A DNA stretch of 64,000 bases, from positions 49,654-113,653 of the forward strand of contig CAZZMO010000005.1 in assembly GCA_964655475.1 (NCBI GenBank). The letters are read 5' to 3'. The notes under the pieces are model-generated. The model saw only the letters and a program-made list of their open reading frames with translations. It made no database searches and was not told the origin of the DNA. The position numbers were made by a program, and so were the translations under genes. The DNA is from VGMA01 sp964655475. Its GTDB lineage: Bacteria > Chlamydiota > Chlamydiia > Chlamydiales > VGMA01. How positions within the stretch are numbered: position 1 is the first letter of the stretch; each line of letters opens with the position of its first letter. Positions 8,845 to 16,674 of the stretch are shown piece by piece.

Positions 8845-10497
8845 TTACGGTTGTCTTGAAGCCCAAAGCCTCGTCTCCTCTGTATAGGAAGGCTCTCTCT
8901 CATTCTGGTCGATTTCCACCATATTGAGGAAAAAACTTCCCGTCGATTTTACATAAAGATTTTTTATGTAGGGTTTTTTCATATAACAAATATTCCAATG
9001 ATAGAGGGTTGTTACTGGCATTTGATAAACAAGTACATTCATTGCCTCATTCAAATATTCATCCCTCAAGTCCTCGTTAGCCTCTTTCTGAGCGAGGTCG
9101 ATGAGCCTTGAATATTCAGCGTTAGAAAACCCTGGATAGTTCTTCGGGTTTTCCAAAAAGCGGAAACGCTCTAACAGATTCATCGGGTCTTGATACTGAG
9201 CATACCAAATACATTGTCCAATCTGGTAATCACGGTTCACGAGCTTGCTCATCAATATTTTGTGATCGAGCTTGGTAATCTCCACATCGACGTTGAGCAC
9301 CTGTTTCCACTGCGCCTGTAGCGTCTGGGCAATCCTTGTGTGGAGGTTCGAGTTGGTGTAGACGAGTGATAGCGAAGAGGAGAGCTCATTTAGGGAAATC
9401 CCGAGCTCTTGAAGCCCCCGTTTCAAAAAGAGTTGGGCATTGTATGTGTCGTGATCATTGATCATCTGGAGAGAATACCCTTTTCTCAGCGCAGGGGGAA
9501 GGAGGATGATGCCACTATCATCGCTCAAGAGAGTAATGTTATCGATGATCTCTTTTCTGTTCACCGCTAAAGCAAAAGCCCTTCTGATATTGAGGTTGTT
9601 GAAAGGGAATTTCTCCATATTGAAGGTCAATAAAGTAGATGCTGGGCAAGAGAGAGTGTGGATTTCCTCATTTTTTGTAAATTTTGTGATCGCATCGGTC
9701 GGGATTGGGGTGAAGGGGAGTCCAATGATATCGAGTTCATTCATTTGGTACATGCCGAGCGCCGTCACCTCATCATTGACAAAGCTAAAGCTAATCCCAG
9801 GGAGCTTCACATTTTTTGCATCCCAATAATAGGGGTTTTTCTCGAGTAAAAGCTCTCTTCCTCTAGTCCAACGGACCGGCCTGAAAGCTCCATTGCAGAT
9901 GAATTTTTCATCGAGCGTTTCTGCCCAAGCAGAGTTTTGCTTTACAAGGGATTGCTTTACAGGGAAAAGAACACAAAATGAAACGATTTCTAGAAAATAA
10001 GGTGTTGGCTCTTCTAAATGGACCACTAAGGTTTTTGGATCGATGACCTCAATCCCTACTTCAGAAAGGGGGAGGGCCTTTTTCTTTACGGGCTCTGCAT
10101 TTTTAATTGGATAGAGGAGGTGAGCATTTGGGCAGGGAAACTCTGGAGAGAGCATATCAAACCAAGTATCGGCAATATCATAGGCTGTAACAGGTGAGCC
10201 ATCTGACCAAACTGTTGGTCTGAGAGTAAACTTGTAAGTCTTTTTATCTTCTGAGATCTCGATGGTTTCTGCAAGGGCAGGTTCATATTGACCATCTAAC
10301 GTTTGGCGCGTGAGTCCTTCAAAGATCAAAAAATGGATCGTGGAGGATACGAGATCGCCCCCTTTTCTAGGATCAAAAGTGGCGGGGTCTTGTTGTAAAT
10401 TCAGATTGATGTAGGGGCGGTGAACAAAAGTTTTCTTATGCCTTGATTCGCAAGCAAATAGCATGAGAGATAGAATCAGTAGATTTAGATATTTCAT
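8845..10497 (-). CDS. OppA-like ABC peptide-binding lipoprotein
   Basis: This 550-residue protein has a lipoprotein signal with lipobox LFAC and acyl-accepting Cys16. It carries the SBP_bac_5 fold: an N-terminal QDPATFDPRKGGD entry motif, the central EKNPYYWDAKNV block and a C-terminal YHWNICYMKKPY segment. Such proteins capture oligopeptides outside the inner membrane and hand them to an Opp permease. No permease or ATPase gene is present in the window, as in chlamydiae that keep several oppA copies apart from oppBCDF. Its start overlaps the upstream paralogue's stop by four bases (ATGA), so the two are translationally coupled. Ligand unknown. Confidence 0.9.
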   Translation of the reverse strand: MKYLNLLILSLMLFACESRHKKTFVHRPYINLNLQQDPATFDPRKGGDLVSSTIHFLIFEGLTRQTLDGQYEPALAETIEISEDKKTYKFTLRPTVWSDGSPVTAYDIADTWFDMLSPEFPCPNAHLLYPIKNAEPVKKKALPLSEVGIEVIDPKTLVVHLEEPTPYFLEIVSFCVLFPVKQSLVKQNSAWAETLDEKFICNGAFRPVRWTRGRELLLEKNPYYWDAKNVKLPGISFSFVNDEVTALGMYQMNELDIIGLPFTPIPTDAITKFTKNEEIHTLSCPASTLLTFNMEKFPFNNLNIRRAFALAVNRKEIIDNITLLSDDSGIILLPPALRKGYSLQMINDHDTYNAQLFLKRGLQELGISLNELSSSLSLVYTNSNLHTRIAQTLQAQWKQVLNVDVEITKLDHKILMSKLVNRDYQIGQCIWYAQYQDPMNLLERFRFLENPKNYPGFSNAEYSRLIDLAQKEANEDLRDEYLNEAMNVLVYQMPVTTLYHWNICYMKKPYIKNLYVKSTGSFFLNMVEIDQNEREPSYTEETRLWASRQP

Positions 10498-12113
10498 AGC
10501 ACCACCTTGGAACAGTTTTTCGGGTCAATCTTCGCAAATTCCCAATGGATCGATCCTATTGGGGAAATATAACAACCTTGTACACGGGGATGGATGAGGT
10601 AATTCACATTCCAATGGTAAAGGCATGTAAAAGGGGTTTCCTCTACTAAAAGTTCCTCTGCGGCTTCGAGTAAAGAGAACCTTTCTTCTTTTGAAATCGC
10701 CTCTTCAGAAGATTCTAAAAGGGCTATGTAGTTGGGATTTTCCCATCCAGAGTAATTTTTCGAATTCGTCTTGAATTTAAACCTTTCAAAGATATTCATA
10801 GGGTCGTTGTACTGAGGGGACCAGGAAAATTCAGCAATTTGAAAGTCTTTCTTCTTGAGCTTATGGAGGAAATATTGCAGTTCATGTCCTAGAAGATGTA
10901 CTTTGACTCCAAGCGCTTCTTGTAATTGTTGTTGAACGACTTGCGCGATTTTCGTGTAGGCGTCCTCATTATAGTAAGAGAGGACGATTGGAGGGAAATC
11001 TTCTATCGAGATCCCAAGTTCTCTAAGACCTAGTTGAAAGTACTCTCTTGCAAGAGGGATATTCCCATCTTCGAAAAAGGAGGAGTTTCTCCCATTTTTT
11101 AGGACGGGAGCGATAACTCCTGTCGCAACGATTTCATGGAGCTGCGTAAGGTTTTCGACGATTTCCTTCCGCCCTATCGCTAGAGAAATTCCTTTTCTGA
11201 TGTTTTTATTCGAATAGGGGAACTTGTCGATGTTGAATGTCAGCATGGTGGTCGCTCCAAGGGGAGAGGAAAGGACTGAGCCTTGCTTCGATAAAACACT
11301 GATTGTATCGATTGGAAGAGGTGAGAAGGGGCCTCCGAGAAAGTCAATCTCTCCATTTTCAAACATCTTGAGCGAAGTGAGATCTGATCCCACAATATTG
11401 ATGTGGATGCCCTGAATCTCGACATTTTTTGCATCCCAGTAGAAGGGGTTCTTCTCGAGGATGATCTGATCCCCATGTAGCCACTTTTTCAAACAAAATG
11501 GGCCACTCGATAAGGGCTTAGGCTCTTTTTGCTTTGATGAGGGGTATTTAACAGGGAAAAAAGCGCAGAACGAAGTGAGATTGAGAAAGTATGAGGTAGG
11601 GTGTTCTAATTCAATCACTAAAGTAGAGCTATCTGGTGTGTAGATGCCGACTTCACTGAGAGGGACCTTCCCTTCAAAGGCTGCCTGTCCATTTTTGATC
11701 ACAAAAAAGAGGTGGGCCACAGGCGAGGGGGCCTCATGATTTAAGATCTCTTTCCAGCTTCGTTCGAAGTCGTAAGAGGTAATTAAGCTTTGATCAGACC
11801 AGTAGGACGGCTTGAGTTGAAATGTGTAGGTCTTCCGATCTTTCGAGATGGTCAGAGATTTTGCTAGGGAGAGTTCGTAGGGGCTATTTGGAGTCATTCT
11901 TGTGAGCCCCTGAAGCGTCATGAAGTGAAGCGCTGGGGAGAGGGGATCGCTCCCTCTTCTTGGGTCGAGAGAGAGAGGATCTCCTCTAAAATTCAGGTAG
12001 AGAGTGTTCTCATTTGGATGAAGGCAGGCTGGTCTTTGAGGGGCTCTCATCTCTAGAAAATAGAGGGTTGCTCCGAAGAGAAGCAGTGCGATTAAAATTT
12101 TAAATTTTCCCAT
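10494..12113 (-). CDS. OppA-like ABC peptide-binding protein, paralogue of the downstream gene
   Basis: I place the start at the ATG at 12113 (MGKFKILIALLLF), which gives a clean signal sequence; a longer frame extends to 12197 but adds residues unlike a signal peptide. The mature part parallels its neighbour throughout: FRGDPLSLDPRRGSD near the start, LEKNPFYWDAKNVE in the middle and YHWNVNYLIHP near the end. Unlike the neighbour there is no convincing lipobox, so it may stay anchored by its N-terminal helix or be released. The pair looks like a tandem duplication followed by divergence. It is transcribed divergently from the DHA2 exporter. Confidence 0.88.
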   Translation of the reverse strand: MGKFKILIALLLFGATLYFLEMRAPQRPACLHPNENTLYLNFRGDPLSLDPRRGSDPLSPALHFMTLQGLTRMTPNSPYELSLAKSLTISKDRKTYTFQLKPSYWSDQSLITSYDFERSWKEILNHEAPSPVAHLFFVIKNGQAAFEGKVPLSEVGIYTPDSSTLVIELEHPTSYFLNLTSFCAFFPVKYPSSKQKEPKPLSSGPFCLKKWLHGDQIILEKNPFYWDAKNVEIQGIHINIVGSDLTSLKMFENGEIDFLGGPFSPLPIDTISVLSKQGSVLSSPLGATTMLTFNIDKFPYSNKNIRKGISLAIGRKEIVENLTQLHEIVATGVIAPVLKNGRNSSFFEDGNIPLAREYFQLGLRELGISIEDFPPIVLSYYNEDAYTKIAQVVQQQLQEALGVKVHLLGHELQYFLHKLKKKDFQIAEFSWSPQYNDPMNIFERFKFKTNSKNYSGWENPNYIALLESSEEAISKEERFSLLEAAEELLVEETPFTCLYHWNVNYLIHPRVQGCYISPIGSIHWEFAKIDPKNCSKVVL

Positions 12114-12162
12114 GACGTCACATTGTATCATTAAGAAATGAACAAAATCTACGAAAATCTTG

Positions 12163-12192
12163 TTTACAAAATAAGCTGTTTGGAAGTATACC
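12163..12192 (+). promoter_or_regulatory. Putative promoter for the DHA2 exporter operon
   Basis: TTTACA at 12163-12168 and TATACC at 12187-12192 are 18 bases apart, 30 bases before the ATG at 12222. They lie in the 108-base divergent gap between oppA-like and exporter genes. Confidence 0.4.
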
Positions 12193-12221
12193 TTCAAAGG
12201 GAAATTTTTAAGATTGTGTGA

Positions 12222-13604
12222 ATGAAAAAGGGTGAAATCGCAAATCGCTGGCTGGTCTTAATCGCCATGACTAGCTGCCTTGCGATGATTTTCTTGGATT
12301 CTACGATCCTACCTGTGGCGCTACCTACTATCCAGAAGTCGTTTGCGATTTCTTCCGTCGCACTTCGCTGGATCATTAACATCTACTTCCTCTGCAATGC
12401 GGCCCTTGTGATCGCTGGAGGAAGGATCGCTGATCTTTTTGGCCATCGTTTGATCTTTTGCTGCGGTATGGGGCTTTTTGCTGCTGCTTCAGCGTTAGGG
12501 GGCTTAAGTCAAGATGTCTACATGCTTTTATTAGCAAGAGGTGTGCAAGGGATCGGTGCTGCCCTGATGGGGCCCGCTTCCATGGCGGTCCTCATTGACG
12601 TCTTTCCTATTGATGAAAGGGGAAAGGTGATTGGGATCAGTGTGAGTATTAGCTCTATTTTCCTCGCTTTGGGTCCCTTTATTGGAGGGTTTTTGACGGA
12701 AATGTTCACCTGGCGATGGATTTTTCTCGTGAATTTCCCGATTGCGATATTGGGCATTAGCCTTGCCTTGATCAGTGTAAAAAAATCGGTAAAGCGCCCA
12801 GAGACATTCGATTTTATCGGCTGTTTTTCTCTTGTATTTAGCCTTTCCTGCCTCACAATTGCTCTGATGGAACTCAGATCCATGGGTTTTTTGAATGCTC
12901 TCCTATTATTTACATTTAGTGGAGCCGGTTTTTTCTTTCTCTACCGAAGGAGTTTAAGGGTTAAACACCCTTTTATCGAGTTTTCCCTATTTCGTTTGAA
13001 AACCTTTTTGTTCGGCAGCGTGATCGTTTTGTGTGCCCAGTTTTTATTGATGAACACCGTTTTTTGGCCTATTTTCTTTCAGCTCTCATTGGCTTATACC
13101 CCACTGCAAGCAGGCTCTTATACTGTCTTTTCCACCCTTCCCGTCATGGTGATCTCACCGATCTCTGGTTATTTGTCTGATAAAAAAGGGCCAAGACTTC
13201 CTGTTACTATTGGATTTATTTGCGTTGTGATTTCTTGCATTTTACTTTCCCTTTACTGCCTATATTTCGATCAGACCTTTTTGCTCCTCGGTGTTCTCAT
13301 TTTCGGAATGGGAGTTGCATTCATCATGACACCTACTGGTACAGCAACACTCAGTTATGCTCCTAACAACAAAAGAGGTTTAGCGTCAGGTATTTATAAC
13401 ACGATACGCTTTACTGGTGCATCGCTTGGTATCGCGACACTCGGCTTTGTCAACGAAGAGGTAAGTAGTCAAAATTTCACAGAAGCTCCTTTTTACGCTT
13501 TCATTGCTGACAATGTTGTCAGTATTTGTGTGGCAATGATCGGTCTTGCATTGACTTTGTGTTACCTAAAGGCGTATAACAAAAAAGAAATCGTGGAGGG
13601 TTGA
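12222..13604 (+). CDS. DHA2-family (EmrB/QacA) MFS exporter
   Basis: This 460-residue polytopic membrane protein has about 12-14 helices. The first helix carries the DHA2 motif FLDSTILPVALPTIQ. The loop 2-3 motif is GGRIADLFGHR, and motif C lies in LGPFIGGFLTEMFTWRWIFLVN. These proteins export drugs, lipophilic cations or metabolites with proton antiport. It is a different gene from the EmrB-like fragment at the window start, so the genome holds at least two. The downstream secreted-protein gene starts one base after its stop, implying an operon. Substrate unknown. Confidence 0.9.
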   Translation: MKKGEIANRWLVLIAMTSCLAMIFLDSTILPVALPTIQKSFAISSVALRWIINIYFLCNAALVIAGGRIADLFGHRLIFCCGMGLFAAASALGGLSQDVYMLLLARGVQGIGAALMGPASMAVLIDVFPIDERGKVIGISVSISSIFLALGPFIGGFLTEMFTWRWIFLVNFPIAILGISLALISVKKSVKRPETFDFIGCFSLVFSLSCLTIALMELRSMGFLNALLLFTFSGAGFFFLYRRSLRVKHPFIEFSLFRLKTFLFGSVIVLCAQFLLMNTVFWPIFFQLSLAYTPLQAGSYTVFSTLPVMVISPISGYLSDKKGPRLPVTIGFICVVISCILLSLYCLYFDQTFLLLGVLIFGMGVAFIMTPTGTATLSYAPNNKRGLASGIYNTIRFTGASLGIATLGFVNEEVSSQNFTEAPFYAFIADNVVSICVAMIGLALTLCYLKAYNKKEIVEG

Positions 13605-13605
13605 G

Positions 13606-14412
13606 ATGAGGCTATTTTTCGGGATCTGTCTTTTGGCTGCAGCTTCTTTAGTAGGAGTTGATAAAGAGCCGCTACTTGTGAAAAAGTCCCGATCTCCCGT
13701 TAATGACAATGCCCTCGTCATGCTCATGCACTATCAGCTCGTCAAAAAAAATGAAGAAATCATAGTACGGACAAGAAGTGCTGCAATCGGTCAGTTGACC
13801 TCCTCCAATACAGGCTTATCTGGCGTACAAAGAAAAGATCAGTTTTGTGATGTCCTAGCTGTTATCGATGGGAAGAAATCCTTCGCTTTGACCTATCTCG
13901 ATGGGATGCCTTTCATCGAATCGCAGCGTTATTTTCACTACACACTAGAGAAAAAACTCTCTACTATCCCTGGAGGTCTTAGTGCAGGACCCCATGCCCT
14001 TGTCGTCATGCTTCGCAATTCCTACGGCGAGACAGTCAAAGTCTCTGCCTGCATGGATGCCATGGTCTTTAGTTACGAAACCCCCTCTAGTCAAAAAGAG
14101 TTAGAAAAGGTGGCTGCTGAACTTGAAAAACCTCAGATCATCTATAACGAACCCACCGGCACTTACCAAAAAGAGAAACCCATCTTAGTCGACTTTTATA
14201 AACTCAACTGCATTCTTGGTGGTTCAGAATATAAAGTAGCCGTCTACCTGGATGGTAAACTTCTCGGCAAGGTATCGAGCTGGAGCCCTTACATCCTCAA
14301 AAACGTCCTTCCAGGGCAACACACCCTCCGCCTTGAACTCCTCTCACCCCTCGGCGAAGTCGTCCCCAATCCCTTTGGCGTGACCACCGAAGGCTCCTTC
14401 ACTGTCAAATAA
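13606..14412 (+). CDS. Exported hypothetical protein with two Ig-like repeats
   Basis: This 268-residue protein has a signal peptide (about 1-17). It appears to contain two related beta-sandwich units. One lies near 80-150, with FALTYLDGMPF followed by AGPHALVVMLRNSYGE. The other lies near 200-262, with KVAVYLDGKLLG followed by PGQHTLRLELLSPLGE. The shared pattern is a strand, Y-L-D-G, then G-x-H-x-L-x-x-x-L-x-x-x-x-G-E, which resembles small periplasmic Ig-like domains. It directly follows the exporter gene and may work with it at the envelope. The last 150 bases have strongly C-biased third positions. Confidence 0.7.
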   Translation: MRLFFGICLLAAASLVGVDKEPLLVKKSRSPVNDNALVMLMHYQLVKKNEEIIVRTRSAAIGQLTSSNTGLSGVQRKDQFCDVLAVIDGKKSFALTYLDGMPFIESQRYFHYTLEKKLSTIPGGLSAGPHALVVMLRNSYGETVKVSACMDAMVFSYETPSSQKELEKVAAELEKPQIIYNEPTGTYQKEKPILVDFYKLNCILGGSEYKVAVYLDGKLLGKVSSWSPYILKNVLPGQHTLRLELLSPLGEVVPNPFGVTTEGSFTVK

Positions 14413-14500
14413 ATCACTGTGGATGAGTGGAATAAAAGTGGGCTTGCCTATTATGTTTATTTAGGGGAAAGTGGGCAGATGTTTTAAGGGAGGAAAGAGG

Positions 14501-15085
14501 GTGAGTAAGCCAGAAGGGTGGCCTGAGCATTTGCCTTTTGCGAGGGTGTCCCATTCATTGGAATTGCCTCTGGATGTTCTTCGTCTTCTGATGTTTGTCT
14601 CTGAGGAGAAGGGGGGAAGTTCTTCGCTCTTTGATGAAAAGCTCGTCCATTCAGATATTCAAGTTCGTGATCTATCCCATTTTGTTCCGCATCATCCGTT
14701 AGCTGAAAAAAGGACCTTGAAAGGGGAAAAACACTATGGGGTATTTGCTACGAGGGAGATACCGGCGGGGGAAATTTTGGGGGAGTATGTGGGGAGGATC
14801 TATTATTTCTCTTCACCTGCAAAGACTCAGACAAAGTTTTCTGAGTATAAGTGGACGATTGAGCATCCTCACTATACGTTAGTAATTGATTCTCAGTATG
14901 GCGCTAATGAATTGTCATTGATCAATGATTATCGTGGTATTGCAGAGGTTGCAAATGTGACTCCATCGCTAATTCCTCACAAAGGTTCTCGTTATTTTAG
15001 TTATGTCACTACTAAAACGGTGCTTGTTGGGGAGGAGCTTCTAGTCGATTATGGAAGTCAATTTTGGTCAGTCTTAGGTGCATAA
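14501..15085 (+). CDS. SET-domain protein, putative lysine methyltransferase
   Basis: I choose the GTG at 14501 because AAGGGAGG at 14486-14493 is a strong ribosome site seven bases upstream; a longer frame begins at 14471. The 194-residue product has a SET core: HYGVFATREIPAGEILGEYVG, then ELSLINDYRG in place of the usual R-F-I-N-H-S-C, and GEELLVDYGSQ at the end. SET enzymes transfer methyl from SAM to lysine; the chlamydial NUE protein (CT737) methylates host histones, and others act on chlamydial histone-like proteins. The retained Asn and terminal Tyr suggest an active fold, but the lost NHSC cysteine and post-SET make the substrate unclear. Confidence 0.82.
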   Translation: MSKPEGWPEHLPFARVSHSLELPLDVLRLLMFVSEEKGGSSSLFDEKLVHSDIQVRDLSHFVPHHPLAEKRTLKGEKHYGVFATREIPAGEILGEYVGRIYYFSSPAKTQTKFSEYKWTIEHPHYTLVIDSQYGANELSLINDYRGIAEVANVTPSLIPHKGSRYFSYVTTKTVLVGEELLVDYGSQFWSVLGA

Positions 15086-15160
15086 TGAATGGAATTTCTG
15101 TTCATTGATTTCTTGTAACATTCTCATAATAAAGTAAGTCGTAATTGAGCATTTTAAATG

Positions 15161-15169
15161 TGGTATACT
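15161..15169 (+). promoter_or_regulatory. Extended -10 promoter for the three-gene hypothetical cluster
   Basis: TGG followed by TATACT gives an ideal extended -10 element 26 bases before the ATG at 15196. No good -35 box is visible. AATGAA/TTCATT upstream could form a weak hairpin ending the SET gene transcript. Confidence 0.5.
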
Positions 15170-15195
15170 CCATTAAAAAATAACAGGAGTATTAA

Positions 15196-15681
15196 ATGTC
15201 ATATAAAGTCCACAAAATGTTCGAAACAATCAAAGCGCACGTTGCAATGTTTCACGATCACCATGTTTCAGAACAAGAGCTCAAAAATCAACTTTTTCAA
15301 AAAGCGATGCAAGAAGCAAGAAGTGCAAGAAGCTGTTCTGGTCAAGTTCACTATGTGCAACTTGTCGATCTTCTTCATAAGTTTGTAGAAGGGCTTTATT
15401 ACCCATACAACCACCCTGTTGCTGACATTGCGTTTTTCACTTGCACTCTCGGAATGACAAAAGGGGAAGAAATTGCAGAGAGCTTCCAAAAATCGCTAGA
15501 GATTTTAGAAGAGTCTTTTGCATACGTTCCATTTTCTAGAAAGTATGCCTATCTACTCGGCATGGCAAAAGCTGCATTGATTGAAAAGAGAGGGGAGAGT
15601 TTGCTCTTTGTAGCAGGGCTTTTTAAAGTCTACTACCAGGCGTTTGCTCAAGTCATGGAAACATTTTGTGACTGCAGATAG
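15196..15681 (+). CDS. Hypothetical 161-residue helical protein, first of a three-gene cluster
   Basis: I do not recognise this family. The product is helical and His-rich at the N-terminus (HDHHVSEQEL around 21-30), with no signal peptide or membrane helix. The middle contains the motif GLYYPYNHPVADIAF. It ends in a Cys pair (FCDCR). A clear Shine-Dalgarno (ACAGGAG) precedes the ATG. The next gene begins eight bases after the stop, so this protein is co-expressed with the two small proteins that follow. Confidence 0.7.
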   Translation: MSYKVHKMFETIKAHVAMFHDHHVSEQELKNQLFQKAMQEARSARSCSGQVHYVQLVDLLHKFVEGLYYPYNHPVADIAFFTCTLGMTKGEEIAESFQKSLEILEESFAYVPFSRKYAYLLGMAKAALIEKRGESLLFVAGLFKVYYQAFAQVMETFCDCR

Positions 15682-15689
15682 GAAAAACC

Positions 15690-16094
15690 ATGAGTCTAGC
15701 GTACACATTTTATAAACCCCATCCTGATCCCACCTTGAGAAAGGAAGAGAAGGAAGCTCTTCAAGAGAAAGAGGGGCATATCAAGCGTTTGTACCTGGCA
15801 AGACCAGCATTTTTGCTGGTGAACGGAAAGGGTGAGGTGACTTTTCAGGAAGTCCCCTCGATAAAAACACATTATTTGGTTGCTGAACTGACAAAAAGTG
15901 ATCGGTTGGTTCTATTTGAATCGCATGAGATCTTTCAAATGCCAGTTCAATCCACCAAATACTATATCGACGTCTATTTTAATCCTCTGTTTGGAGGGTT
16001 TGGACCGAAAGAGATGTTGTTTGTCCCGATAGATCAGAAAGAAGGGGTTGCAGGTTCGTCAGTTATATTTTCAGTAAATCATAAAAAAACATAA
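15690..16094 (+). CDS. Hypothetical 134-residue protein, second of a three-gene cluster
   Basis: I do not recognise this family. The predicted fold is mixed, with beta-rich middle and end segments (AFLLVNGKGEVTF, YYIDVYFNPLFGGFG). It lacks a signal peptide and membrane helices. It lies eight bases after the upstream gene and 16 bases before the next start, consistent with one transcript of three small proteins. Nothing in the sequence reveals a function. Confidence 0.68.
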   Translation: MSLAYTFYKPHPDPTLRKEEKEALQEKEGHIKRLYLARPAFLLVNGKGEVTFQEVPSIKTHYLVAELTKSDRLVLFESHEIFQMPVQSTKYYIDVYFNPLFGGFGPKEMLFVPIDQKEGVAGSSVIFSVNHKKT

Positions 16095-16110
16095 AAAAAT
16101 GGGGAATATT

Positions 16111-16455
16111 ATGGATAAAAAGAAAGAATCAAAATCAAAAAAAGATACTAAAGCTCTCAAAGGAAGAAAACCACCTAAAGAGTTGAACATCAGAGATATC
16201 ATTCAACATGCAATGGGTGTAAATCCAGCTCCAGCAAAAGCTGGTTGCAGCTGTGGATGCCAAGGGAAAAAAGCTCCTTGTGACAGATGTGAAAAATTAA
16301 AGATCCAGGCTAAAGCTCTTGGACTTATGCTTGCTGAAGCAGATCACGAAGCTCAAGACAGACTCAAAGCATTGATTTTAGCAGATGCACAAAAGAATGG
16401 AGTAACAACTCTTCACCAAGTGCTATTCCTTGCAATCAGAGTTCACCACGACTAA
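16111..16455 (+). CDS. Small basic protein with a five-cysteine cluster, third of the cluster
   Basis: I start at the ATG at 16111 (MDKKKES); a frame from 16099 adds four residues. The product has a Lys-rich N-terminal tail (about 1-30), then CSCGCQGKKAPCDRC (about 56-70), a compact set of five cysteines that could bind zinc or an Fe-S cluster, and a helical C-terminal half. The combination suggests a nucleic-acid- or protein-binding mini-domain, but I know no named family for it. A terminator follows directly. Confidence 0.7.
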   Translation: MDKKKESKSKKDTKALKGRKPPKELNIRDIIQHAMGVNPAPAKAGCSCGCQGKKAPCDRCEKLKIQAKALGLMLAEADHEAQDRLKALILADAQKNGVTTLHQVLFLAIRVHHD

Positions 16456-16466
16456 GAGTTCCCCTG

Positions 16467-16494
16467 CCCCTCTCAACATTTGGGAGGGGTTTTT
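16467..16494 (+). terminator. Rho-independent terminator of the three-gene cluster
   Basis: CCCCTCTC at 16467-16474 pairs with GGGAGGGG at 16482-16489 (one G-T pair), with a seven-base loop and a run of five T residues. The T run is also the left edge of the DUF502 direct repeat. Confidence 0.85.
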
Positions 16495-16603
16495 GGGCTC
16501 TGAGCACTTGGGGAAGCTGCTGTTACAGTAAAACGAAGGGCCCTCTCTACACTCATATCAATATACTACACTTGACTTTTGGGAACAAAGAGCGTCATCC
16601 CCC
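16490..16603 (+). repeat. Left copy of a 114-bp direct repeat flanking a three-gene cassette
   Basis: It matches 19554-19667 at 112 of 114 positions by eye; the mismatches are at 16568/19632 and 16592/19656. Both copies are in the same orientation, about 3.06 kb apart. Confidence 0.9.
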
Positions 16604-16650
16604 TTGGTTATAACTAAGAGGGAGAAATGCTGCTACATCTCGATTGGTGA
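16490..16650 (-). pseudogene. 3' remnant of a second DUF502-family gene
   Basis: Read on the minus strand this stretch encodes DVAAFLPLSYNQGGM, then TLFVPKSQV, a TAG stop at 16568-16566, then YIDMSVERALRFTV to SPSAQSPK. This parallels the end of the intact DUF502 protein at 19525-20142. Bases 16490-16603 are identical to 19554-19667 except at two positions, and one of those creates the in-frame stop (CAG to TAG). Beyond 16603 the two copies fall to roughly 75-80 percent identity while protein sense is kept, so this was once a diverged coding copy. Homology fades near 16650. It marks the left border of the inserted cassette. Confidence 0.8.
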
Positions 16651-16674
16651 GAGAGAAAAAAACGCTTTAGCTAG

